Part shown: piece by piece, positions 1-8,670 of the stretch
Layout: each line of letters starts with the position of its first letter
Numbering within the stretch: the stretch's first letter is position 1
Assembly: GCA_003584005.1 (NCBI GenBank)
Contig: QXHL01000007.1
Location: 37,310 to 101,309 of the forward strand
Reading direction: 5' to 3'
DNA: 64,000 nucleotides
From: Alicyclobacillaceae bacterium I2511
Lineage (GTDB): Bacteria > Bacillota > Bacilli > Alicyclobacillales > Alicyclobacillaceae
The notes under the pieces: model-generated
Told to the model about the DNA's origin: nothing
The model's database searches: none
What the model saw: the letters and a program-made list of their open reading frames with translations, nothing else
Made by a program: the position numbers and the translations under genes

Positions 1-1
1 G

Positions 2-607
2 GATTACTGGCGTAAGGGGGAGACCAGTGGTCATGTACAACGGGTGCGGGAGGTGCGGCTGGACTGCGACGGAGACGCCGTTCTTTACCTTGTAGATCCG
101 GCTGGTCCAGCTTGTCACACCGGTCATCGTTCTTGCTTTTATCGGGGGTTAACCTATCAAGGTCAGGGACCGATAGAGGCAGTGTGTGAACCCAAAACGG
201 CAATGGCGAGTGAACCCAAAAAAGTAGAGGTAGCCGCCCTTGCAGTAGATGGGCAGCAAACTGTGGGAGAACAGGATGGGGATGTGGCCCGCAACAGCTT
301 TGACTGGACGGTCCTGTCACAACTGTGGCAGGTGGTGGATGGGCGATACAGACAGCGCCCTGCAGGCTCTTACACCACGTATTTGTTTGCCCATGGTGTG
401 GATAAGGCAGCCAAAAAGCTAGGGGAAGAGGCAGTGGAAGTGGTGATTGCCGCGAAAAATGCCGAATCAAACGTAAGCGGCAGGCAGGAACTTGCAGCGG
501 AAAGCGCCGATTTGTTATATCACTTGCTGGTGCTGTGGCGGAGCGTGCAGGTGGAACCAAGCGCGGTGTTGGAGGTGCTTGGGAGCCGCAATCATGGAAC
601 CAGATGA
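2..607 (+). CDS. hisIE: HisIE, C-terminal part (phosphoribosyl-AMP cyclohydrolase / phosphoribosyl-ATP pyrophosphatase)
   Basis: The frame is open from the left edge, so the 5' end is missing. The first residues ([15 protein letters not shown]) and the run ending in [14 protein letters not shown] are the metal-binding and catalytic end of the HisI cyclohydrolase domain. After a linker, the segment with [15 protein letters not shown] is the signature of the HisE pyrophosphatase domain. The bifunctional enzyme catalyses steps 2 and 3 of histidine synthesis in the cytoplasm. The linker contains a short imperfect duplication around two EPK motifs (about 188-225). The gene is probably the last of a his operon lying to the left, since a new promoter and riboswitch follow directly. 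Confidence 0.95.
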   Translation, partial: DYWRKGETSGHVQRVREVRLDCDGDAVLYLVDPAGPACHTGHRSCFYRGLTYQGQGPIEAVCEPKTAMASEPKKVEVAALAVDGQQTVGEQDGDVARNSFDWTVLSQLWQVVDGRYRQRPAGSYTTYLFAHGVDKAAKKLGEEAVEVVIAAKNAESNVSGRQELAAESADLLYHLLVLWRSVQVEPSAVLEVLGSRNHGTR

Positions 608-637
608 TTTACAACCGGGCAATGGGTGTGCTATATT
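608..637 (+). promoter_or_regulatory. Sigma-A-type promoter upstream of the TPP riboswitch
   Basis: TTTACA (608-613) and TATATT (632-637) are separated by 18 bases. It lies right after the hisIE stop and about 25 bases before the riboswitch aptamer, as expected for the ykoE leader. Assigned by eye from consensus only. Confidence 0.6.
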
Positions 638-660
638 CGTCCTGGTAATTGTATAGGAGC

Positions 661-748
661 AAGGCGCTAGGGGTGCCAAATAGGCTGAGAGACGGAAACG
701 TCGACCCTGGAACTCGATCTGGGTAATGCCAGCGGGAGGAAGTGCCAT
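661..748 (+). ncRNA. TPP riboswitch (THI element)
   Basis: The conserved core is present: CTAGGGGTGCC (667-677), GGCTGAGA (683-690) and the GATCTGGGTAATGCCAGCGGG block (716-736). The closing stem pairs GGCGCT (663-668) with AGTGCC (741-746). It binds thiamine pyrophosphate and here controls an ECF thiamine-precursor transporter through the terminator that follows. Confidence 0.95.
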
Positions 749-763
749 CGACAAAGGGTCCAG

Positions 764-811
764 AATCCTCAGCGATGCACTTTCGTGCATCGCTGAGGAT
801 TTTTGCTTTTT
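764..811 (+). terminator. Riboswitch-controlled intrinsic terminator
   Basis: A perfect 17-bp stem (764-780 with 785-801) and a TTTC loop are followed by a T-rich tract. It lies between the TPP aptamer and ykoE, so it is the expression platform: with ligand bound, transcription should stop here. Confidence 0.9.
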
Positions 812-866
812 GGCGTCGTGGGTTTGCACGGTGTAAGTCAATATTTTATAGCAGGGGGTTAGAAAA

Positions 867-1439
867 GTGAAGTGGAAGTTGCGGGACATTGTTTTGGCTG
901 TGATTTTTTCTGTGGCTTGTGGGGCTATCTACATGGGATGGGATTGGCTAGATAATTTAGTATTTGGGACCTGGTCTCCTGCATTGCAAGGAATTGTCAA
1001 CGGCATGTGGTGGATTGCCTCTGGTCTGGTGGCTTATATCATTCGTCGTCCGGGTGCGGCTTTATTTGCTGGTGTGGCCAGTGCCTTTTTTGAGTTTGCT
1101 TTCGGAAGTCCTTATGGTGCCGGGGCTTTGATTTCTGGACTGGTGCAGGGTGCAGGGGCAGAAGCGGGACTTATGATGGGTGGCTGGCGCCGCTACAACG
1201 TCTGGATGATGATGCTGTCAGGTGCTGTGGGCGGCGTGGGCAACACTTTGCAGTGGCTGTTTCAGTATCAGGGGATTCACTACACTTTCTCCACTCAGAT
1301 GGGTTACTTTGTGCTGACGGTGATTAGCGGGGCACTGTTGGCTGGCTTGCTGGCCAAGGCGGTGGCGGATGCCTTGTACCGGAGCGGAACTCTGAACAAC
1401 TTTGCCATAGCGAAACAAAGGCGGGTTCAAGGGCAATGA
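867..1439 (+). CDS. ykoE: YkoE-type ECF transporter substrate-binding (S) component
   Basis: A 190-residue hydrophobic protein with about five to six membrane segments and the glycine/alanine-rich helices typical of YkoE. YkoE is the membrane subunit that recognises thiamine or its pyrimidine precursor HMP in an energy-coupling-factor transporter. The TPP riboswitch immediately upstream fixes the ligand class. The last four bases overlap the start of the ATPase/transmembrane gene (ATGA), so the two are translationally coupled. The short basic tail (KQRR) should be cytoplasmic. Confidence 0.9.
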   Translation: MKWKLRDIVLAVIFSVACGAIYMGWDWLDNLVFGTWSPALQGIVNGMWWIASGLVAYIIRRPGAALFAGVASAFFEFAFGSPYGAGALISGLVQGAGAEAGLMMGGWRRYNVWMMMLSGAVGGVGNTLQWLFQYQGIHYTFSTQMGYFVLTVISGALLAGLLAKAVADALYRSGTLNNFAIAKQRRVQGQ

Positions 1440-3961
1440 GGACGAGCGGGGTAAATCAGAAGGGAAGGGGCAGCCAGCAATTTTCTGTGCTGGCTGGCCC
1501 TGCTGCCCCGCCGTCTACATCCGTTGCTCCACGGACCAGACCCGCCGCTCCACGGACCAGACCCGCTGCATCGCCGTCCACACCTCCCCAGTCTACACCG
1601 CTGATTCGTCTTGAAGATGTCGCCATTACGTATGAAGGGGCAGAACAGCCAGTGTTGTCTGGTGTCAATCTGGACATTTTTCGTGGCGAGGCTGTTCTGT
1701 TTCTCGGGCCCAGCGGATGTGGCAAGAGTACTCTGGCCCTGTTGTGCGCGGGGCTGATTCCCCGTGCCGTGGAAGGCCAAGTCACAGGTCAGGTTTGGCG
1801 TCATGCAGAGTTGGAGCGCTCTGGCGGGATTGGCTACGTGTTTCAGGATCCGGACACGCAGTTTTGCATGCTTCAGGTGGACGATGAACTGGCATTTGGT
1901 CTAGAAAACCTGTGCATTCCCAATCCAGACATGGGAATGCACATGGATGCAGCTTTGGCGAGGGTGGAACTTTCCTCTTATAAGCAGGCCAGGCATGAGC
2001 ACTTTTCTGGCGGCATGAAACAAAAATTAGCGATTGCAACCGCTCTGGCCATGTCTCCCGGGATGTTGGTGTTGGATGAACCTACAGCCAACCTAGATCC
2101 CCTTTCAACACAGCAAGTGTTTCAACAGATTGTTCGGCTGCGCCAGCAGGGTCAGACCCTGTTGGTGATTGAGCACAAATTTGAAGCTTTGGTGCCTTGG
2201 ATGGATAGGGTCGTACTATTTAATCGTGAGGGTCAGGTGGTGTTTAGCGGACCCATTCGGGAAACACTTGCCGCACATTGGTCTTGGCTGGTGGCGCAAG
2301 GTGTGGTATCCCCTTGGCAGGAATGGACAGATGTGGACAAGGTGGACCAGAAAACTGTATCCCTGCAAGGTCCATCCTTGTCTGGCAGATTACCAGAGGA
2401 GGCATTGGCCGCTTTTTCCTTGCGCAATGGAGAGCTACGTTATGGCTTACAGGCGGTGTGGACAGGTGTGTCCCTCGACATCCCTAAGGGATCCTTTACG
2501 GCGATTGTGGGTCCTAACGGATCTGGAAAGTCATCTTTGCTACAAGTGTTGTCCGGTTTGCAGCGTTTAACTTCTGGTACGGTTGAAGCCTATGGAAGGA
2601 CGCTCAAGGACTGGAAAACCAATGAACGGGCTCAGCTGCTGTCTTACTGTTTTCAGAATCCAGAGTATCAGTTTATTTATGAGCGAGTGGGAGATGAATT
2701 GGCCAATCGGGTGGTGGGTAAGGAGATTCCGGCAGACGTTACACAGCTATTGATAGAGTTTGGCTTGGAAAAGCTCAGCCAGCAGAGTCCCTTTTCCCTT
2801 AGCCAGGGAGAAAAACGTCGGTTGAGTGTGGCTGCGATGTTGCGGGAGTCTCATCAGGCCTATGTATTGGATGAACCTACCTTTGGTCAGGATGCCCGAA
2901 CCCAGCAAACAATCATGGATAAAATGAAATCTCTGAATGAAGCAGGTAGCACAATTGTGATGAGTACCCATGATATGGACTTAGTGCGCCAATTTGCGAG
3001 TCATGTGCTGGTTCTTATTCCGGGAAAACTGAGGTTTGCCGGAACTCCGCAAGAACTGTTTGCGCAACCAGAAGTGATGAGAGAGGCTCATCTGTTGGCT
3101 GAAAAAACATTGACGCAGGACTTTGAGCAATTTCCTAGTTCCCATGGCCTGGAGCAGATTGCACAACAGGAGACATCTTCTGGCGAATGGGGGACTGTGG
3201 CTACACAGGTCAGACGGGGGTTTACCCAACGCTTAAATCCGCCTTGGCATCTGCTGTTTACTTTGGGGGCCATCGGTGTGGCACTGGGGGCCCATACTTT
3301 GCCCCAAGCCTTGGCGGTTTTTTTGCTGCCCGTGGGATTGATGTTTACTGCGGCGCGTCTAGGTCCCATACAAGTTGTGAAACGGCTGTCCCCCTTTCTT
3401 GGTTTTTATATTCTGTATGTGTGGACGATGACCGCCTATGCAAAGGTCTCTCCGGGCACACCTGTGTTTCGTATTCTATGGATGCACCTGAGTTTTCCTG
3501 GCTTAATCCTGGGACTAATTCTCGCTCTACGTATGTTGGCAACTGTTTCCTTTGGACTATTGCTGATTTCTTCCACAGATATTACAAAACTGGTGGTTGG
3601 GCTTTCACAAAACTTTCATGTACCCCCTAAATTTGCTTATGGAACCCTGGCCGGCATTCGTTTTGCTCCCCTGTTTCAATCAGAGTGGGGTAAGCTCCGC
3701 CAGGCACGGCAGTTGCGGGGCAAAGATTCTCGTTGGCGGGTGATGCGCCCCATCACTTATGCCTTGCCGTTGCTAACCCAGGCGGTGCGCATGAGTGAGC
3801 GGGTGGCTTGTGCCATGGAGGCTCGGGGGTTTTTTGGTCGTCCGGCAGACTTGTCCCAGGGCCGTACTTACTACCGTATAGTCCGCATTCATTGGTGGGA
3901 TTTTGCCTATGGTATCGGACTGATGGCCACTGTGACAGGATTGCTTTTGTGGATTCATTGA
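1436..3961 (+). CDS. ykoD: Fused ECF transporter: two ATPase domains plus EcfT (YkoD-YkoC)
   Basis: The 841-residue protein energises the YkoE transporter. Residues 1-55 are a Pro/Arg/Ser/Thr-rich tail. A first ABC ATPase follows (Walker A GPSGCGKST at 91-99; signature SGGMKQK; Walker B LVLDEPTANLD). A second ATPase has Walker A GPNGSGKSS near 360, signature SQGEKRR and YVLDEPTFGQD. From about 595 to the end is an EcfT-type membrane domain with the cytoplasmic coupling segment ARQLRGKDS and the EARGFFGR motif. In B. subtilis YkoD (both ATPases) and YkoC (EcfT) are separate genes, so here they are fused. The start overlaps ykoE by four bases. Confidence 0.9.
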   Translation: MRTSGVNQKGRGSQQFSVLAGPAAPPSTSVAPRTRPAAPRTRPAASPSTPPQSTPLIRLEDVAITYEGAEQPVLSGVNLDIFRGEAVLFLGPSGCGKSTLALLCAGLIPRAVEGQVTGQVWRHAELERSGGIGYVFQDPDTQFCMLQVDDELAFGLENLCIPNPDMGMHMDAALARVELSSYKQARHEHFSGGMKQKLAIATALAMSPGMLVLDEPTANLDPLSTQQVFQQIVRLRQQGQTLLVIEHKFEALVPWMDRVVLFNREGQVVFSGPIRETLAAHWSWLVAQGVVSPWQEWTDVDKVDQKTVSLQGPSLSGRLPEEALAAFSLRNGELRYGLQAVWTGVSLDIPKGSFTAIVGPNGSGKSSLLQVLSGLQRLTSGTVEAYGRTLKDWKTNERAQLLSYCFQNPEYQFIYERVGDELANRVVGKEIPADVTQLLIEFGLEKLSQQSPFSLSQGEKRRLSVAAMLRESHQAYVLDEPTFGQDARTQQTIMDKMKSLNEAGSTIVMSTHDMDLVRQFASHVLVLIPGKLRFAGTPQELFAQPEVMREAHLLAEKTLTQDFEQFPSSHGLEQIAQQETSSGEWGTVATQVRRGFTQRLNPPWHLLFTLGAIGVALGAHTLPQALAVFLLPVGLMFTAARLGPIQVVKRLSPFLGFYILYVWTMTAYAKVSPGTPVFRILWMHLSFPGLILGLILALRMLATVSFGLLLISSTDITKLVVGLSQNFHVPPKFAYGTLAGIRFAPLFQSEWGKLRQARQLRGKDSRWRVMRPITYALPLLTQAVRMSERVACAMEARGFFGRPADLSQGRTYYRIVRIHWWDFAYGIGLMATVTGLLLWIH
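1526..1567 (+). repeat. Tandem 21-bp repeat in the N-terminal tail of ykoD
   Basis: Two copies of a 21-base unit beginning GCTCCACGGACCAG (1526-1546 and 1547-1567) differ only in the last base. Each encodes APRTRPA. The unit is in frame, so copy number could change tail length without breaking the gene. Confidence 0.85.
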
Positions 3962-4011
3962 GAGATGAGGCCCTGTCCTATTTTTCCCCGCATGGGTATG
4001 TTCGGAAGAAC

Positions 4012-4039
4012 TTGTGAAAACCCAGAGGAGTGCTATCAT
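4012..4039 (+). promoter_or_regulatory. Probable promoter for transketolase
   Basis: TTGTGA (4012-4017) and TATCAT (4034-4039) are 16 bases apart, about 30 bases before the transketolase start. Assigned from consensus only. Confidence 0.5.
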
Positions 4040-4070
4040 ACACACAGACAAAGGGGATATGGAGTGATGA

Positions 4071-6059
4071 ATGATGGGATTTGACGAAACAGACAGGTTG
4101 GCCGTGGAGACCATCCGCGCCCTGTCTATTGACGCCATTGAAAAAGCCAACTCTGGGCATCCTGGATTGCCTATGGGTGCAGCCCCCATGGCCTATGTGC
4201 TGTGGTCTCGATTTTTGCGCTACAACCCGCAGGACCCCCACTGGGTAAATCGGGATCGCTTTGTGCTGTCGGCAGGACACGGTTCCATGTTATTGTATAG
4301 CCTTCTGCATCTGGCTGGCTATGACTTATCCATGGAAGAGATTCGAGAGTTTCGCCAGTGGGGTTCTAAAACTCCCGGACATCCGGAGTACGGGCATACT
4401 CCAGGGGTAGATGCAACGACAGGTCCCTTAGGTCAAGGGATAGGCATGGCTGTTGGGATGGCGATGGCAGAGGCGTTTCTCGCGGCCACATTTAATCAGG
4501 CAGAACATCGCTTGATGGATCACTACACCTATGTGCTGTGCGGAGATGGGGACCTCATGGAAGGTGTTTCCGCAGAGGCTGCATCCCTTGCGGGTCATCT
4601 GGGTCTACATAAACTCGTGGTTCTTTATGACTCGAATAACGTCTCCTTGGACGGACCCACTGATTGGATTTTTACGGAAGATGTGGCTGCCCGTTTCCGT
4701 GCTTACGGGTGGAATGTTCTGCGGGTAGAGGATGGCAACGATTTGACTAGTATTGAGCAGGCGATTGGACAGGCACAGCAGGAACTTAAACGGCCCACCT
4801 TAATTGAAGTCAAAACGGTGATTGGCTATGGCGCGCCGAAAAAGCAGGGCACTAGCGCCGCACATGGCGCGCCCCTGGGTCTCGAAGAAGCGGCTGCGGC
4901 GAAAAAAGCATACGGGTGGCATCATGACCCGTTTTATGTTCCACAAGAGGTTTATGAACGGTTTGCACAGCGGTCTGCCTTGGGACGGGAACTGCAGACT
5001 CGTTGGGAAACAAATTTTGAGGTCTACAGCCACGCACACCCCAATTTGGCCCAACAGTGGGGGGATGCGGTACAGGGAAGCATTCATGTGGATTGGGAAG
5101 CCGTGTTGCCCCAGTTCACGGGCGCAGTGGCTACCAGGGATGCGTTTGCCAAAATTGTGAATGCTGTGGCACCCCATGTTCCCACGTTGATTGGCGGGTC
5201 TGCGGACCTTTCGGGATCCAATAAGACCATTCTCCAGGATACCCCACACTTTCAACAGGACAGCTATGTGGGACGAAACTTCTTCTATGGGGTAAGGGAA
5301 CATGCCATGGGTGCAATTCTCAATGGCCTATCTCTGCATGGGGGTGTGATGCCCTATGCAGGCACATTTTTAGTGTTTAGCGATTACCTGCGACCAGCCT
5401 TACGGGTCTCTGCTTTAATGAAGCAGCCTGTTTTACATGTATTCACACACGACAGCATCGCTGTTGGGGAAGACGGTCCTACACACGAACCTGTGGAACA
5501 GCTGGCTGCACTACGGCTGATTCCTGGCTTTACAGTGTTTCGTCCCGCAGATGCCACGGAAACGGGTCAGGCCTTGCGCTGGGCATTGGAGCACCGCGAG
5601 GGACCTGTGGCCATTGCCCTGAGCCGACAAAAACTGCCGGTTCTAACCGAGGTGCAGGCCCATGCGGCAGATTTTGCCAGGGGAGGCTATGTGCTGTATC
5701 AGCAAGGGGACGGCATGCAATTAGCCATTTTGGCCACAGGGTCTGAGGTGCATCTGGTACTTGCGGCAGCAAAACAATTGGCAACTGAGGGTGTCCGGGT
5801 GCGAGTGATAAACTTAACCAGTATGGAACTGTTTGATGCTCAGCCAGACAGTTACCGGAATGGGGTCTTGCCGCCACAATTGAGCAGCCGTTTAGCAGTG
5901 GAAATGGCTCATCCAATGCCTTGGTATAAATATGTGGGTAGGGTGGGTCAGGTACTGGGAATTGACGTTTTTGGCGCATCTGCTCCTGGCGAAGTGGTTA
6001 TGGAAAAGTACGGATTTACTGTAGAAAATGTGGTACGTAAGGCACGAACCCTGTTCTAA
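4071..6059 (+). CDS. tkt: Transketolase
   Basis: The 662-residue length is normal for the family. It transfers two-carbon ketol units between sugar phosphates in the non-oxidative pentose phosphate pathway, using thiamine diphosphate and a divalent cation. Visible motifs: [15 protein letters not shown] near the N-terminus, the cofactor/metal motif GDGDLMEG with the downstream SNN, the pyrimidine-domain GVREHAMG, and [18 protein letters not shown]. The start is ATG at 4071 (or 4074) after GGAGTG. zwf and gnd are about 10 kb to the right, and the TPP-controlled thiamine-precursor transporter is directly upstream, supplying the precursor of its cofactor. Confidence 0.97.
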   Translation: MMGFDETDRLAVETIRALSIDAIEKANSGHPGLPMGAAPMAYVLWSRFLRYNPQDPHWVNRDRFVLSAGHGSMLLYSLLHLAGYDLSMEEIREFRQWGSKTPGHPEYGHTPGVDATTGPLGQGIGMAVGMAMAEAFLAATFNQAEHRLMDHYTYVLCGDGDLMEGVSAEAASLAGHLGLHKLVVLYDSNNVSLDGPTDWIFTEDVAARFRAYGWNVLRVEDGNDLTSIEQAIGQAQQELKRPTLIEVKTVIGYGAPKKQGTSAAHGAPLGLEEAAAAKKAYGWHHDPFYVPQEVYERFAQRSALGRELQTRWETNFEVYSHAHPNLAQQWGDAVQGSIHVDWEAVLPQFTGAVATRDAFAKIVNAVAPHVPTLIGGSADLSGSNKTILQDTPHFQQDSYVGRNFFYGVREHAMGAILNGLSLHGGVMPYAGTFLVFSDYLRPALRVSALMKQPVLHVFTHDSIAVGEDGPTHEPVEQLAALRLIPGFTVFRPADATETGQALRWALEHREGPVAIALSRQKLPVLTEVQAHAADFARGGYVLYQQGDGMQLAILATGSEVHLVLAAAKQLATEGVRVRVINLTSMELFDAQPDSYRNGVLPPQLSSRLAVEMAHPMPWYKYVGRVGQVLGIDVFGASAPGEVVMEKYGFTVENVVRKARTLF

Positions 6060-6232
6060 GAGGAAAAATTGTCTAACGTCTCATAGTAGCGTTCACCTGT
6101 CTGTGGATGGTACCAAATTCGCTGGTGCACTCCGGTTGTGGGGTCGATATTCACTTCCTCGGTACGAATAAATCCAGGGGGTACGCTGGATTTATTCGTA
6201 CCGAGGCGCTTTTTTCGCCGCCAAGTTGCCAC
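6056..6232 (-). CDS. Possible 58-residue ORF of unknown function
   Basis: A minus-strand frame opens with GTG at 6232 and stops inside the tkt stop codon region. The last 37 residues ([20 protein letters not shown] onward, ending LDNFSS) have protein-like composition with acidic, aromatic and Pro-Gly turn residues. The first third runs through the arms of a 20-bp inverted repeat and shows no ribosome binding site, so the segment may be the orphan 3' end of a deleted gene rather than an intact one. No family recognised. Confidence 0.3.
   Translation of the reverse strand: MATWRRKKRLGTNKSSVPPGFIRTEEVNIDPTTGVHQRIWYHPQTGERYYETLDNFSS
6157..6215 (+). terminator. Strong hairpin / intrinsic terminator after tkt
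   Basis: A perfect 20-bp inverted repeat (6157-6176 with 6187-6206) and a 10-base loop are followed by CGCTTTTTTCG. It would terminate tkt transcription on the plus strand. It also sits exactly at the breakpoint of the truncated YbjQ-like gene on the minus strand. Confidence 0.75.
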
Positions 6233-6326
6233 CTATGCCGCGACTGCGTACCACCACACCAAACACTTGACCAAGGACTGCTTTGACCTCATAGCCGGGA
6301 ATGCGTTCCGTTGTGACAACTAACAT
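6192..6326 (-). pseudogene. Truncated YbjQ/UPF0145-family gene (N-terminal fragment)
   Basis: A minus-strand frame begins with ATG at 6326 after a good ribosome binding site (AAGAAGGGCGG). Its first 37 residues start MLVVTTERIPGYEV and end [12 protein letters not shown], the conserved N-terminal strand-helix pattern of the YbjQ/UPF0145 family (usually about 100-110 residues). The frame then leaves the family and stops after 44 codons inside the hairpin arm. I read it as a gene cut by deletion or rearrangement at the inverted repeat. The family assignment is from remembered consensus. Confidence 0.65.
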
Positions 6327-6536
6327 TTAGCAAACCGCCCTTCTTTGGAGATTTTCACCGCTGTAGGTTCAACATACCATGAGATGTGTAACCTGTCGAT
6401 ACGATGGCAGTACACACGGACGCCTGCCAAAGCAAGAGTAACTTTCCTAACCAAGGAATTAGAACCAAGTTGTCGAATAAACTGGAGGCAGACACAGAGG
6501 CACTACAAATTTTCTCGAAATGGAGGGTGGCCACAC

Positions 6537-8348
6537 ATGAAGGGGAACCCATCGCTTGTGCCAACCACGTGGAATCTCGATTCGATTTTTAGCGGGGGCA
6601 GTCGATCCACCCAGTTTGCAAAATTTTTAACTCGTTGGGAACGAGATGCGCAGGTACTTGCAGAACAGATTGCCATGTATTTGCAACCACAAGGTTCACA
6701 AGACTTTGCTCAGTTGTGGCTTGATGCGCAACAATTGGCTGCACGACAACGGGAGGCGGGGGCTTTTGTGTCCTGTTTGGGTGCGCAGAATACAAAGGAC
6801 ATTGCAGTGAAGCCCTTACGTACCCGCGTGGCACAAAACAGTGCAATGTTGGCGACACTGATGACAGATTTAGAGGCTGGGTTAGCCGCCATGAGCGAAG
6901 CAACATGGCAACGCCTATTTGATAACCCACAATTGAAGGAAATTCGCTTTTCGTTAGAAGAACGTCGGGCATGGATGCAAGATAGATTACCCGCAGATCT
7001 GGAAAAGCTGAACGTCGACTTAGCGGTGGATGGATATCACGCCTGGGGGCAACTATACGATACTCTTGTTGGCCGCATGACGGTGCCCGTGGAGGAAAAT
7101 GGGCAGGTACATCGAGTGTCTCCTGGACAGGCTGCCAATTTTTTGACAGTGCCAGACCACAAACAGCGAGTAAAGGCATTTTATAACTGGGAACAATCTT
7201 GGTCTGAGGTGGCCGACTTGTGTGCAGAGTCTCTCAATCACTTGGCAGGCTATCGCTTGGCGTTATACCGTCAGCGAGGATGGACTACTGTGTTACATGA
7301 ACCATTGCGGGTCAACCGCATGAAGGCTGAAACGCTGGATACTCTCTGGGGTGTCGTTGCAGACCACAAGGGGGTCTTTGTGGAATACTTGCAGCGCAAG
7401 GCTCGTCTGTTCAATGTCGAGCGGTTAGATTGGTCTGATGTGGGGGCACCTTTGGCGGACATGGGTAAAACATTTACGTTTGAGCAAGCCAGAGACTTCA
7501 TTGTCAGCCAGTTTTCTCACTTTAGTGCACCAATGGCTGATTTTGCTAACCAGTGTTTCGAACAACGCTGGATTGAAGCGGAGAATCGACCAAACAAGCG
7601 CCCGGGAGGATTCTGCACCACTTTTCCCTTGCGAGAACAGTCCCGGATATTTGTCACCTTTTCTGGTTCACCGGGTAATGTGGCCACATTGGCCCATGAG
7701 TTGGGACACGCTTACCACCAACATGTGATGCATGGACTGCCACAGTTTGCTAGTAACTATGCCATGAACGTGGCTGAGACGGCTTCCACTTTTGCTGAGA
7801 TGATTGTCGCCAATGCGGCTTTGGGACAGGCGGCGAACACAAAAGAGCGCCTTGTATTGCTGGAAGACAAAGTACAGCACAGTGTCACCATGTTCATGAA
7901 CATTCACGCTCGTTTTCTGTTTGAAACTCGTTTTTACGAGGCACGTAAACAAGGCTGGGTTGGGGTACAGGAACTCAACCACCTGATGGCAGAGGCACAA
8001 AAAGAGGCATTTGTCGATTCTCTGGCCAGTTACCATCCCTATTTCTGGGCTTCTAAACTGCATTTCTATTCCACTGGAGTCCCTTTCTACAATTTTCCTT
8101 ACACATTTGGTTACTTGTTTTCCACTGGACTGTATGTACGCTTTCTGGAACAGGGTCCTGGTTTTGCAGATCGATACGTAAACCTGCTGCGGGACACAGG
8201 GAGCATGACTGTGGAGAACTTGGCCTTAACACACCTGGGAGTGGACTTGACGAAACCTGTGTTCTGGGAGCAAGCCATGGAATACTTGGTGTCTGATGCA
8301 ACCAGGTTTCTGCAAGAAACTGAGCAGTGGACATCTTGGCAAGAGTAG
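6537..8348 (+). CDS. pepF: Oligoendopeptidase F family zinc metallopeptidase (M3B)
   Basis: A cytoplasmic peptidase of about 603 residues that cleaves short peptides. The HEXXH zinc motif is in TLAHELGHAYHQ near residue 385, with the downstream glutamate in ETASTFAEM as third ligand. FPYTFGYLFSTGLY near the C-terminus matches the M3 substrate-side motif. I place the start at ATG 6537 because GGAGGG lies nine bases upstream and the protein then begins at the usual LVPTTWNLDSIF position. The frame stays open to 6345, but that extension has no family character. The YbjQ fragment lies divergently upstream. Confidence 0.93.
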   Translation: MKGNPSLVPTTWNLDSIFSGGSRSTQFAKFLTRWERDAQVLAEQIAMYLQPQGSQDFAQLWLDAQQLAARQREAGAFVSCLGAQNTKDIAVKPLRTRVAQNSAMLATLMTDLEAGLAAMSEATWQRLFDNPQLKEIRFSLEERRAWMQDRLPADLEKLNVDLAVDGYHAWGQLYDTLVGRMTVPVEENGQVHRVSPGQAANFLTVPDHKQRVKAFYNWEQSWSEVADLCAESLNHLAGYRLALYRQRGWTTVLHEPLRVNRMKAETLDTLWGVVADHKGVFVEYLQRKARLFNVERLDWSDVGAPLADMGKTFTFEQARDFIVSQFSHFSAPMADFANQCFEQRWIEAENRPNKRPGGFCTTFPLREQSRIFVTFSGSPGNVATLAHELGHAYHQHVMHGLPQFASNYAMNVAETASTFAEMIVANAALGQAANTKERLVLLEDKVQHSVTMFMNIHARFLFETRFYEARKQGWVGVQELNHLMAEAQKEAFVDSLASYHPYFWASKLHFYSTGVPFYNFPYTFGYLFSTGLYVRFLEQGPGFADRYVNLLRDTGSMTVENLALTHLGVDLTKPVFWEQAMEYLVSDATRFLQETEQWTSWQE

Positions 8349-8383
8349 TGAACGGATTCATCATAATTATCTGAATTAAACTA

Positions 8384-8412
8384 TTGATGTGTGTGCAAAC
8401 TTGGAATAAAAT
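8384..8412 (+). promoter_or_regulatory. Promoter for the small zinc-ribbon gene
   Basis: TTGATG (8384-8389) and TAAAAT (8407-8412) have exactly 17 bases between them, 37 bases before the start codon. Confidence 0.65.
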
Positions 8413-8448
8413 AAAGTTCAAATCCTAATGGAAGGGGTGAAAGAATAA

Positions 8449-8580
8449 ATGTCGAGATTTGATGATAAATCAGAAAAATGCGTTATTTGTGGAGAGGATC
8501 TGAACCCTAATCAATCGGACCATGATTTGTGCAACCGCTGTGAGGACGATTGGAGGAGGGATGAAGAGGCTACTTGGTGA
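8449..8580 (+). CDS. Small double-CxxC zinc-ribbon protein, 43 residues
   Basis: The ATG follows GGAAGGGGTGAAA at good spacing. The product (starting MSRFDDKSEKCVICGEDL) has two CxxC knuckles, CVIC and CNRC, 16 residues apart, and a highly acidic C-terminus ending DEEATW. This is a classic treble-clef or zinc-ribbon arrangement. It has its own promoter and terminator, so it is a monocistronic gene. No named family recognised. Many such proteins in Bacilli are uncharacterised. Confidence 0.75.
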   Translation: MSRFDDKSEKCVICGEDLNPNQSDHDLCNRCEDDWRRDEEATW

Positions 8581-8616
8581 TTTTCCGAGCGGGACGTCCC
8601 TCCAAATAGAAGCGGG

Positions 8617-8668
8617 TAGGCATGGTGTGAAGTCGGTAAAACGGCTGCACACCATGCCTATTGTTTTA
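8617..8668. terminator. Terminator between the zinc-ribbon gene and the ThiE-family gene
   Basis: A perfect 13-bp stem (8617-8629 with 8648-8660) and an 18-base loop are followed by TTGTTTTA. The two genes converge here. Confidence 0.7.
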
Positions 8669-8670
8669 CC

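Noticed and set aside
6379..6441. Short ORF with CVTCRYDG upstream of pepF
   Set aside because: Only 20 codons, no ribosome site, not clearly part of any domain.
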